Part shown: one piece after another, positions 5,759 through 12,473 of the stretch
How positions within the stretch are numbered: position 1 is the first letter of the stretch
How the letters are laid out: every line of letters starts with the position of its first letter
NCBI GenBank assembly: GCA_017885385.1
Contig: JAFNGF010000365.1
Location: forward strand, 1-12,473
Source of the DNA: Planctomycetota bacterium
GTDB lineage: Bacteria; Planctomycetota; Phycisphaerae; Sedimentisphaerales; Anaerobacaceae
Reading direction: 5' to 3'
DNA: 12,473 bases
The notes under the pieces: generated by a model
The model's input: only the letters and a program-made list of their open reading frames with translations
What the model was told of the DNA's origin: nothing
Databases searched by the model: none
Program-made: the position numbers and the translations under genes

Positions 5759-7159
5759 CTATGCATGGCTGGCCGAACTCGAAGGACGACCATCGACTAC
5801 AAATACTTTAGGAATCCTTTTGCCCTGTCGTGTTTGTTCAAAAGCTGATGCTTGAATCTTTTCAATTGTCTTGAACTTATCTGATGTTCGAATTATTAAA
5901 AAGATGCTATATTGAGTGTTTTCCGCCTTGTTGTAAATAGGAAGTTGCTTTTGCCACCCGTCCCACAGCTTGGTATTGGTCGAATATTTAACTTCTACTG
6001 TGACACGTGACTTGTACCCATAACTGTATTTGAAATCCACAGGTCCTCGTCCACTGTTTGATTCCCTAGTAATATCGATGTTGTTTGCCTCGCAGTAAGC
6101 GTCGGCAATAGCAAATAAATTGAGCTGCGCTATCCTTTCATGCCGTACCTTTCCCTTATACCAGAATACCTCCCACAACCCGTTGTCCTCAACGAGAACT
6201 TTATACTTTTCGCATATACTCTCTACCAAGTAATAGACTTTCTCAGGGCTATCAAGTCTTATTTTGGAAAGAGGTAGCGGGTATTTTACAGTATAACTTT
6301 TTGCCAACGAGTTCCAAGCAAATTCCCCTGATGGGTCTTCTTCAAAATTGTACTTAAATGCTTTTTTGCTTTTATATATATTGAGAGCATCCTGTATAAG
6401 CTCTGGATACTTAAACAAGACCTTTTTTAGATCTCCTTTTTTCACTCGCGAAGCCTGCCTCCAAGTCTTACCGATGATAGGATTTACTTTCGACCTAAGT
6501 TCTTCATTGTATACACAGATGAAGTCACGACTGTCCCAATCAAACGATAAAGGCAAAGCACTAAGAATATCTTTCGGAATCAGAACAATCGGTTTTTTAC
6601 TTATAGGTTCAAATGGAATTTCTTGCCCCTCATATTCAAAAGTAACAATTCCCATTTCCTTGGAGACTCTTGTAGTATATTTCAGCAAATCAGGAAATAT
6701 AATCTTAACTGTCATGTCGCTAATTCTATCAGGACCAATCCCTGACTCTAGCAGGCCTACCAGTTCAAATATTGTAGGCTCAACAATTCCTGCTTTTATA
6801 ATCTGGCTCGCAGTCCTAGTTAACGCATCACCAAGTTGAGGCCCGATTGCACTTCCCTCCGTTCCATTGATCGAATACCCTAACGCCATAATAGGTTTTT
6901 CCTTGAAGATAAGCAACTTTCTGGCCTGTCTCCACATGGGATCATCTTCCGCCTCCGAATTTCTCAATAGGGTAAATATATCTCGAAAATATTTCCTAAA
7001 CCCATCATAACTTTTCTTAAGTTCAGGAGCTTCACTAGTCGGCAATAACCTTGGGTCTACATACAAACGTGAATCGACGTCAACGAACCCGTTGAATATC
7101 CTCGCATCATCCAAGCTCTCTTCTGATACGCATAGTACTTCGCTTACCCGCCTGGCCAT
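5759..7159 (-). CDS. Predicted PD-(D/E)XK nuclease of unknown family
   Basis: This 466-residue protein is unfamiliar as a whole. Its C-terminal third carries a convincing PD-(D/E)XK nuclease core: a helix with Glu366, then GPVDFKYSY with Asp375, then the strand VTVEVKYS with Glu389 and Lys391 (E-x-K), then KQLPIY with Gln405 and Tyr409 (the QxxxY motif of RecB-like members). The core finishes with strand-like segments YSIFLIIR and PKVFVVDGR. The N-terminal region begins RIFNGFVDVDSRLYVDPRLL (20-39) and continues as mixed helix and strand without a recognisable ATPase, helicase or methyltransferase motif. The expected activity is cutting DNA, but the substrate is unknown. AAAGGAGA six to seven bases before the ATG is a strong ribosome site. 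The gene is AT-rich compared with its housekeeping neighbours and lies 71 bases after the HEPN gene, so an operon is likely. It could be a restriction-like or defence effector. Confidence 0.75.
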   Translation of the reverse strand: MARRVSEVLCVSEESLDDARIFNGFVDVDSRLYVDPRLLPTSEAPELKKSYDGFRKYFRDIFTLLRNSEAEDDPMWRQARKLLIFKEKPIMALGYSINGTEGSAIGPQLGDALTRTASQIIKAGIVEPTIFELVGLLESGIGPDRISDMTVKIIFPDLLKYTTRVSKEMGIVTFEYEGQEIPFEPISKKPIVLIPKDILSALPLSFDWDSRDFICVYNEELRSKVNPIIGKTWRQASRVKKGDLKKVLFKYPELIQDALNIYKSKKAFKYNFEEDPSGEFAWNSLAKSYTVKYPLPLSKIRLDSPEKVYYLVESICEKYKVLVEDNGLWEVFWYKGKVRHERIAQLNLFAIADAYCEANNIDITRESNSGRGPVDFKYSYGYKSRVTVEVKYSTNTKLWDGWQKQLPIYNKAENTQYSIFLIIRTSDKFKTIEKIQASAFEQTRQGKRIPKVFVVDGRPSSSASHA

Positions 7160-7230
7160 GCGTCTCTCCTTTCAGCCGCACAATATTCCCAAAATCCGCA
7201 ATTATTCCCAGTTAGTTAATTGGCACTATT

Positions 7231-8520
7231 TCAAATTTTACCTCTTCGAGATGGTGAATTTCTACTTTGTTCATATTTCAAAAACCAAAACACATAAAAC
7301 ATCTTTATAATATGGTTAAATTTATGCAACCACCGAAAAGAATCAAGCAATATTATAGTAAAATCCATAAATGTTATTTTCTCATGTTCCTGTTGTTTAA
7401 GTCCTTCCGGTTTAAAGTAATATTCTATTTCCTGGGATGCCTCGGTGTACTCTATTTTATAATGAGCAATTGCATTTCTGAGCCGATTCTTCGTGACATT
7501 TGTTGCAATTTCACCCCAAAACATGTCATCTATATAATTAGATTTATTGCCAAATGAACGATTCGCAAATTCGTCTAAGTTGCTTGGGTAATTCCTAGTG
7601 TTAGAATTAAATAAGTTACATTTACCTCTCTTGTCTATATTATTGATTCCTGCAATCAGAGACATCTGTCTCGATATTATCTCAGAAATATCATTGAATA
7701 GATCCTTGTGTTTTGAAAAATCTGAATTAGCAATTCTTAATGATGTTTCCTTGTTATCATCTTCTACAAAGCTATAGTAAAGAGCAGGTCTAAAAATTTC
7801 GTTTAAATCCAAAACCCGTCCGTATATTTCGAGACAATCCTTCTGAAGATTTTTAAGAAAATCGGTATCCATCATTTGGTGCAAAAATAATCCAAATTCT
7901 TTTTCACTGCCCTTGTGCAAATCGGAGAGTTTTTTAGTAACAGAGACAACAAATTCTGCATTACTAGGAGGGTCTGTTAATCCCATGAAAAAAATTTCCA
8001 ATAATTGATACAAAGCACGGTTTATATCTATACGTTTTTCGCATGGAAACCCCTTTTCATCAAGGTATTCTCTAACATTCTTTTTGAATAAAACATGATT
8101 TCCTGTCAAATAAAACCTTATAATTGCTTTTATATTTTCTTTTTCATTCACTGCTAATTGCAACTTACCTAAACAACTTTCATATAATAATAAATTTTCT
8201 TTGAGCTTTTGCGAAGCTCTAATAAAGGGCGTTAATCCCATTTGATATTCGCCGTAATAAGTTGGATAATCAAGGTGTAAATCAACGAACTGATTGCTTT
8301 GATCAAAGCAATCAGGTCCGTTCTCTGATAGTAAATTTCCTCCATCAATGCTAACTTTGAAAGAAATTTGTTTAAAATCAAGATCTAACTGGATAATTAT
8401 CGGTGAAGTGCATTTGCGACACGCAAACCTGAAGATCTGTTTCTCTTGATTGGAGAAACCAACTCGAGCATGGATTATATCATCGCAATACTGACACTTT
8501 AGTATTACATTTGTATTCAT
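7231..8520 (-). CDS. Zinc-ribbon protein with C-terminal HEPN RNase motif, function unknown
   Basis: From the ATG at 8520 this is a 429-residue protein. The N-terminus has CQYC (9-12) and CRKC (34-37), a four-cysteine zinc ribbon for nucleic acid or protein binding. A long, mainly helical, charged middle region follows. Near the C-terminus is NRLRNAIAHYKIEY, with Arg348-Asn349 and His353. This is R-x4-H with a polar residue after Arg, the catalytic motif of HEPN ribonucleases found in many toxins and anti-phage effectors. An in-frame TTG 84 bases upstream (8604) is less likely, because the added codons fall in a dispersed repeat and before the zinc ribbon. The ribosome site before the ATG is weak (GAAAG). 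It is among the most AT-rich parts of the window (one sampled 60-base line has 16 G/C), which suggests transfer. It is first in a probable operon with the PD-(D/E)XK gene. Confidence 0.75.
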   Translation of the reverse strand: MNTNVILKCQYCDDIIHARVGFSNQEKQIFRFACRKCTSPIIIQLDLDFKQISFKVSIDGGNLLSENGPDCFDQSNQFVDLHLDYPTYYGEYQMGLTPFIRASQKLKENLLLYESCLGKLQLAVNEKENIKAIIRFYLTGNHVLFKKNVREYLDEKGFPCEKRIDINRALYQLLEIFFMGLTDPPSNAEFVVSVTKKLSDLHKGSEKEFGLFLHQMMDTDFLKNLQKDCLEIYGRVLDLNEIFRPALYYSFVEDDNKETSLRIANSDFSKHKDLFNDISEIISRQMSLIAGINNIDKRGKCNLFNSNTRNYPSNLDEFANRSFGNKSNYIDDMFWGEIATNVTKNRLRNAIAHYKIEYTEASQEIEYYFKPEGLKQQEHEKITFMDFTIILLDSFRWLHKFNHIIKMFYVFWFLKYEQSRNSPSRRGKI

Positions 8521-8926
8521 ATGATTTCTTTCACAAGTTTTCCACTTCTCCAATCCACAATGCCCGATAAACAATTTCGCATCTCGCTTCGACCCATTCG
8601 ACAAGGCTCAGGGCAGGCTGCGCTCCCCCTTCGCTATCCTTCTTCGCCAAGGGTACGAAGGAACCACCTACGGAGGGCAGGCAGGGCTACACCTTATTCA
8701 GGACAGGCCCTGCGCAAGAATGACAAACGGACGATTCACAGAAGTATTCCGCCCCGTGGTGTTTCCGTATTTAGTTAGATAAAATAGCGTAATAGACGGT
8801 AAGAGTCGAAACCAAAATAAAAAAATAACGACCAAGAAACCCCGCAATTCTCGCCAATTCTAAAAATCCGCGTAATCCGCGTAATCCGTGGTTAAATAGT
8901 ATTGAATTCTCTGTGCCCTCTGCCGC
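8521..8926. repeat. Non-coding spacer with REP-like cluster and short tandem repeats
   Basis: No believable gene is seen here. TTCGACAAGGCTCAGGGCAG (8598-8617) is another copy of the CCTGAGC..GTCGAA repeat, on the - strand and so inverted relative to the copy at 5338-5360. An interrupted inverted repeat TCCTTC/GAAGGA lies at 8637-8642 and 8657-8662, and a CAGGACAGGCCCTGCGCAAG segment follows at 8700-8719. Between 8866 and 8890 the unit ATCCGCGTA is repeated almost three times. The promoter of the HEPN gene should lie in the first 100 or so bases, but no clear -10/-35 pair stands out. Confidence 0.5.
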
Positions 8927-10297
8927 TTACAGATTGTATTCTTTTATCTTTCTATATAGTGTTCTTTCGCCGATGCCGAGGATTTTTGCGGCTTTCTCGC
9001 GGTTGCCTTGCGTCCTGGCTAAGGTATCTACTATAGCTTGTTTCTCCAGCTCGTTCAGAGGCATGCCCGCTAAACTGCTCGCCGCCCCTCCGCCGGCAGC
9101 TAATTGCCGGACCTGGTGTATTTCAGGCGGAATATCGGCCACATCGAGCACGTCCCTGTCACACATCACCACCATAGTCCTGATAGAGTTTCTGAGCTGG
9201 CGGATGTTGCCCGGCCAGTCGCAGCTCATAAGAACCGACATAGCCGCGTCTGTGATACCCGCAACTTTTGAGCCTATTTCTGCAGCGGCCTCTTTTAAAA
9301 AGTACTCCGCAAGTACGGGTATATCTTCGGCTCTATCACGCAGAGCGGGCAGTGTAACGCTGACGCCTTTGATTCTGAAGTACAAGTCCTGCCTGAATTG
9401 CTTCTCTTCTATGAGCCTGGTCAAATCGTGATTTGTAGCGCTGATGATTCGGACGTCCACCACCGTTGGCTTATTCGAGCCAACCGGTATGACCACGCCG
9501 TCCTCGATAACCCGCAGCAGCTTGGCCTGCATATTCAGCGGCATGTCGCCGATTTCATCCAGCAGGAGCGTCCCTTTATCAGCCACCTCAAACAGGCCTT
9601 TTCTCTCGCTGCTGGCTCCGGTAAATGCGCCCTTAACATGCCCGAAAAGCTCGCTCTCCAACAACGTCTCGCTCAGGCCGGCACAATTTATCGGCCTAAA
9701 CAGCTTATCCCAGCGCGGCGAGTTGTTGTGAATCGCCCTTGCCAATAGTTCCTTGCCCGTTCCGGACTGCCCTTCAATCAAAACGGATATATTTGTTGGT
9801 GCTACGCGTTTTAGGACCTCGAAAATGCCCTTCATTGCCGGGCTGACGCCCCACACACCCTCGAATTCAAATTCTTCCGCTTCAGCCTTTTCGGTCTTTG
9901 ATTCGCGCGAATACGCAACCCAGGCTTTTCGAGCCGCCTGGCCTACAAGTGTGCGAAGCTGGTCGATGTCGATCGGCTTGACCAGGTAGTCGTAAGCACC
10001 GCGCCTTATGGCTTCCTTACAGTTGTCGATAGTCGCATAAGCGGTTATCAGAATAACTTCTGTGCTGTCATTGTGCCTCTTGGCCTCTCGGAGTATAGCC
10101 AGACCGTCGATGTCACTATCCAGCTTCAAGTCGGTAACAACAACATCTACTCGTTGACGGCGAACGATCTCCAGGGCGTCTTTGCCGCTGTAAACCGCGA
10201 TTGCTTTTACGGGCAATTTCTCCAGCGCTTCAACAATTCCATCCGCATGGTCGCGCTCGTCGTCGACAACCAGAATTATGCCTTTCTCTGTTTTCAA
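8927..10297 (-). CDS. NtrC-family sigma-54-dependent response regulator
   Basis: This 456-residue protein has the full three-domain layout. The receiver domain (about 6-120) has Asp12/Asp13, phospho-acceptor Asp56 in VVVTD, Thr85 and Lys107. The AAA+ domain has Walker A GQSGTGKE (176-183), the sigma-54 contact loop GAFTGA (223-228), Walker B TLLLDEIG (243-250) and WPGNIRQLRN (361-370). A Fis-type helix-turn-helix ends the protein (about 417-456, KAAKILGIGERTLYRKIKEY). Phosphorylation should drive it to remodel sigma-54 polymerase at distant enhancer sites. The target genes are not visible here. The start codon is TTG, overlapping the kinase stop as TTGA, with GAGGTG five bases upstream, so the regulator is translated with its kinase. 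No close relative (NtrC, ZraR, AtoC) can be assigned. Confidence 0.95.
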   Translation of the reverse strand: MKTEKGIILVVDDERDHADGIVEALEKLPVKAIAVYSGKDALEIVRRQRVDVVVTDLKLDSDIDGLAILREAKRHNDSTEVILITAYATIDNCKEAIRRGAYDYLVKPIDIDQLRTLVGQAARKAWVAYSRESKTEKAEAEEFEFEGVWGVSPAMKGIFEVLKRVAPTNISVLIEGQSGTGKELLARAIHNNSPRWDKLFRPINCAGLSETLLESELFGHVKGAFTGASSERKGLFEVADKGTLLLDEIGDMPLNMQAKLLRVIEDGVVIPVGSNKPTVVDVRIISATNHDLTRLIEEKQFRQDLYFRIKGVSVTLPALRDRAEDIPVLAEYFLKEAAAEIGSKVAGITDAAMSVLMSCDWPGNIRQLRNSIRTMVVMCDRDVLDVADIPPEIHQVRQLAAGGGAASSLAGMPLNELEKQAIVDTLARTQGNREKAAKILGIGERTLYRKIKEYNL

Positions 10298-11205
10298 AGC
10301 AGCACCTCAGCCAAGCTGCTATCCCCAATAAGCAAGGGCAATTTTATGGTAAACATTGTACCTTTGCCCGGCTCGCTATTGACGCCGATCGTGCCGTGGT
10401 TGGCTTCTACGATTTTCTTTGTGGTCGGCAGGCCCAGTCCGCTGCCCTCGGGCCGAGACGACCGATAAGCGTCGAAGATGTTAGGCAGTCTCTCAGGAGC
10501 AATCCCGCTGCCGGTGTCACTGATTTGAATTACCGCATCGTCGTTCCGCCGCTCGGTTTTCACTATCAACTCACCGCCATTGGCCATAGCTTGCTGGGCG
10601 TTAATAAACAGATTCAGCATGGCTTGTTTTAACATTCCGGCGTCGACCTTACAAATAAGCGGCCCACTATGTAAGCTTTGCCGAATCGTTATCGAGCGGC
10701 TGTAAGCTTGCGGCGAGTAAAAATCGATCATGTCGTCTACCAGCTCGTTAATATCCGCTCTGGCCGACTGCGGTTCGGAGCGGTCGATATAGCGCAAGAA
10801 GCTCTCAAGTATCTGCTCAAGTCTGCTTGTTTCTTTTTCAATCACCGCTATTTTCCGCAGCGCCCTTTTCAGCTTCTGCCTGTACTCATCCGAGCCTCTG
10901 CCGCCGAACTCGGCGGCGTTTGCTCCTTCCAGCTCTTCGCCGATGAGTTTCAAGCTGATCTTTATCGTAGAAAGCGGATTTTTGATCTCATGGGCAAGCT
11001 CGCCCGTCAGCTTGCTTAATTCTACAAGCTGCAAAATGTGACTGTTTCTATTTGCCTGCTCCTGCTGCTGGACCGGCGTCGTGGTTTGCTGCGAGGCGCT
11101 CGTGCGGCGGAAGCTTTTGCGCAGAACCAAAATTGCCGCCGGAAAACCGCAGAGTAAACCAATAACGATTCCGCCTACAAGCTGGGTCACTTGCCGGCCT
11201 TTCAC
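10294..11205 (-). CDS. Membrane-anchored sensor histidine kinase (NtrB/AtoS-like catalytic core)
   Basis: From a GTG at 11205 this is a 303-residue kinase. One transmembrane helix (about residues 9-29, LVGGIVIGLLCGFPAAILVL) is followed by a Ser/Thr/Gln-rich linker and then GELAHEIKNPLSTIKISLKL with phospho-acceptor His72. The catalytic domain has the N box LNLFINAQQAM (Asn202), G1 DTGSGIAP (230-237) and G2 GSGLGLPTTKK (254-264). No PAS, HAMP or periplasmic sensor domain is present, so the signal is probably sensed in the membrane or through a partner. The frame stays open to 11313, but those extra codons lie in the tandem-repeat hairpin between pnp and this gene, so I chose a later start. AGGT eight bases before the GTG is a modest ribosome site, and GTG at 11190 is also possible. 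It forms an operon with the downstream regulator. Confidence 0.9.
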   Translation of the reverse strand: MKGRQVTQLVGGIVIGLLCGFPAAILVLRKSFRRTSASQQTTTPVQQQEQANRNSHILQLVELSKLTGELAHEIKNPLSTIKISLKLIGEELEGANAAEFGGRGSDEYRQKLKRALRKIAVIEKETSRLEQILESFLRYIDRSEPQSARADINELVDDMIDFYSPQAYSRSITIRQSLHSGPLICKVDAGMLKQAMLNLFINAQQAMANGGELIVKTERRNDDAVIQISDTGSGIAPERLPNIFDAYRSSRPEGSGLGLPTTKKIVEANHGTIGVNSEPGKGTMFTIKLPLLIGDSSLAEVLL

Positions 11206-11217
11206 CTGAGAGACCTG

Positions 11218-11327
11218 AAAAGCCCAAAAAAATCTCGATACTCGATACTCGATACTCGATTCCCGATTTGCGAATTTCCTTCCGCGAGCATCGAGCATCC
11301 AGCATCGAGTCACGATTTTGGGCTTTT
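11218..11327 (-). other. Large imperfect RNA hairpin between pnp and the histidine kinase gene
   Basis: The arms are a 12-base perfect inverted repeat, AAAAGCCCAAAA (11218-11229) and TTTTGGGCTTTT (11316-11327). Inside them lie the heptamer array CTCGATA, almost four copies at 11234-11260, and the opposed array AGCATCG/AGCATCC, three copies at 11287-11307. The second array's complement is CTCGATG/CTGGATG, so the arrays pair with each other and leave a loop of about 26 bases. The A-versus-G difference between units gives A-C mismatches in + strand RNA but G-U pairs in - strand RNA, the strand that carries pnp and the kinase. It starts 27 bases after the pnp stop. It could stabilise the pnp 3' end, act as an attenuator with its U-rich 3' arm, or be a repeat with no role. 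Confidence 0.6.
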
Positions 11328-11353
11328 GATTTTCGAGGCGATTTTCCGGTGGA

Positions 11354-12473
11354 CTACTTTCGTGCTACCGGTTTTTTTTCATCTTCTTTGCGCATTTCAG
11401 CAAGAGCCGCCCTGCGTGAGAGCTTAAATCTGCCCTGCTCGTCAATGGCTATAAGCTTTACCGCTATCACGTCCCCGACTTTACAGACCTCGTCCACGTT
11501 CTTGACGAAGCTGTCGCTCAGCTCACTGATATGGCATAAGCCTTCCACGCCGGGCGTGATTTCGACAAATACTCCAAAGTCTTTCACGGATACCACTTTT
11601 GACTGCGCATATATTCGCCCCACCTCCGGAAGTTGTGTAAGCGATTCGATAATCTCTTTAGCCTTGAGGTGCCCGTCGCCGTCCAGACAGCTTATGTAGA
11701 CAGTTCCGTCCTCTTCAATTTCGATGGTTGTATCCGTCTGCTCTTGAATGCTCTTAATCATTTTGCCGGCGGGGCCGATTATTTTGCCTATATATTCAGG
11801 GTCGATGGCGAGCGTTATCAGCTTCGGCGCATATTTACTTAACTCAACTCTGGGTTTACTGATAACCTCATCCATAATCTTCAGAATCTTCAAGCGGGCG
11901 GCTTTCGCTTGTTCTAATGCCTGCACCAGCACATTGTGGTCCAACCCTTCGGCTTTAATGTCAAGCTGTAGGGCCGTGATGCCGGCAGAGGTGCCGGCGA
12001 CTTTCAGATCCATCTGGCCAAAATGGTCTTCTTCCCCGACGATATCGGTCAGCAGCACACATCGACCGTTTTTGTCGCTTACCATTCCAATTGATATGCC
12101 GGCAACAGGCTTGCTGATCGGAACTCCTGCGTCCATTAAGGCCAATGAACCGCCGCAAACCGAAGCCATCGAGCTGGAGCCATTTGACTCGGTAATGTCG
12201 CAGACCAGCCGGATGGTATATGCGAATTTGTCGTCTGCCGCCATAACCGCCTCAAGCGACCGCTCTGCCAGAGCACCGTGTCCGATTTCTCTTCGGCCAG
12301 GCCCGCGAACCGGCCGCACTTCGCCGACAGAAAATGGCGGGAAATTGTAATGAAAGGTGAAACTCTGAGTATATTCATCCAACAAACCGTCAATAATTTG
12401 CGCATCCCTGATGGTGCCCAAAGTTACGGTTACCAGCGATTGCGTTTCCCCTCGCGTAAACAACGCTGAGCCG
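11354..12473 (-). CDS. pnp: Polynucleotide phosphorylase, C-terminal part
   Basis: The frame runs off the window, reading GSALFTRGETQ at the edge. That sequence opens the second RNase PH-like domain, so the first PH domain lies outside. The enzyme degrades RNA from the 3' end using phosphate. Counting from LFTRGETQ as residue 1, the visible parts begin with the second PH core, with FPPFSVGE (41-48), GPGRREIGHGALAERSL (54-70) and ESNGSSSMASVCG (92-104). The active-site Asp pair follows, in EDH (146) and MDLK (152). A KH domain (about 213-272) has its GxxG loop as GPAG (230-233), and an S1 domain (about 280-350) has DFGVFVEITPGVEGLCHISEL. The tail is short and basic. All catalytic positions I can check are intact. 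The gene is followed by the hairpin and then the histidine kinase on the same strand. Confidence 0.96.
   Translation of the reverse strand, partial: GSALFTRGETQSLVTVTLGTIRDAQIIDGLLDEYTQSFTFHYNFPPFSVGEVRPVRGPGRREIGHGALAERSLEAVMAADDKFAYTIRLVCDITESNGSSSMASVCGGSLALMDAGVPISKPVAGISIGMVSDKNGRCVLLTDIVGEEDHFGQMDLKVAGTSAGITALQLDIKAEGLDHNVLVQALEQAKAARLKILKIMDEVISKPRVELSKYAPKLITLAIDPEYIGKIIGPAGKMIKSIQEQTDTTIEIEEDGTVYISCLDGDGHLKAKEIIESLTQLPEVGRIYAQSKVVSVKDFGVFVEITPGVEGLCHISELSDSFVKNVDEVCKVGDVIAVKLIAIDEQGRFKLSRRAALAEMRKEDEKKPVARK

Noticed and set aside
6348..6839. Open frame of 163 codons on the + strand within the nuclease gene
   Set aside because: It is antisense to a frame with an ordered nuclease motif and a strong ribosome site, and reads as hydrophobic, Ser-rich shadow sequence.
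8521..8604. Upstream extension of the HEPN protein to a TTG at 8604
   Set aside because: The extra codons run into the dispersed CCTGAGC..GTCGAA repeat and precede the zinc ribbon, so the ATG at 8520 is preferred.
8521..8778. Open frame of 85 codons on the + strand upstream of the HEPN gene
   Set aside because: Its translation is rich in Arg/Pro/Ser and comes from repeat DNA, there is no ribosome site, and its start overlaps the likely leader of the HEPN gene.
11234..11309. Possible CRISPR-like or direct-repeat array
   Set aside because: The unit is 7 bases and contiguous, with no unique spacers of CRISPR length, so it is a short tandem repeat.
11206..11313. N-terminal extension of the histidine kinase to 11313
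   Set aside because: These codons are the heptamer-array hairpin read in frame, and a transmembrane helix follows directly after the GTG at 11205.

Overview
The window looks like a bacterial chromosome fragment, most likely from a Planctomycetota-type (Phycisphaerae-like) genome. That placement is an inference. It rests on a hypothetical protein with the N-terminal signature RRNAQxSTGPRxPEGK...NxxKHG (4674-5276), the degenerate sequence after it that reads QNKAN/KAKPIS/KPIS, and many short dispersed palindromes and CCTGAGC..GTCGAAGG-type repeats. I recall all of these from planctomycete assemblies, but I could not search for them here.

Layout. Bases 1-3715 (+ strand) are a metabolic block: the 3' end of an ApgM-type phosphoglycerate mutase/ThrB2-like gene, aspartate kinase (lysC), a membrane-anchored thermonuclease-like protein, and a short pyruvate kinase without the usual C-terminal domain. 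Everything after 3715 is on the - strand. A ParE-type toxin/antitoxin pair (3716-4200) abuts the pyruvate kinase stop codon; the 59-residue antitoxin is a small gene that is easily missed. Bases 4230-5758 hold repeat-rich accessory DNA around the RRNAQ..KHG gene. Bases 5759-8520 are a clearly AT-rich island of two genes: a zinc-ribbon protein with a C-terminal HEPN RNase motif, then a protein with a C-terminal PD-(D/E)XK nuclease motif. Repeat clusters lie on both sides. Bases 8927-11205 encode a sigma-54-dependent two-component pair (NtrC-type regulator and single-TM histidine kinase, overlapping stop/start). Bases 11354-12473 are the C-terminal two thirds of polynucleotide phosphorylase.

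How the genes may work together. The two-gene AT-rich island is the best candidate for an undescribed system. It pairs a predicted RNA-cutting domain with a predicted DNA-cutting domain in one operon, with no recognisable methyltransferase, helicase or transposase, in an accessory zone next to a toxin-antitoxin locus. An anti-phage role is inference only. A second structure of note is a roughly 110-base imperfect hairpin between pnp and the histidine kinase gene, built from inverted arrays of a 7-base unit. Its mismatches become G-U pairs only in the RNA of the transcribed strand.
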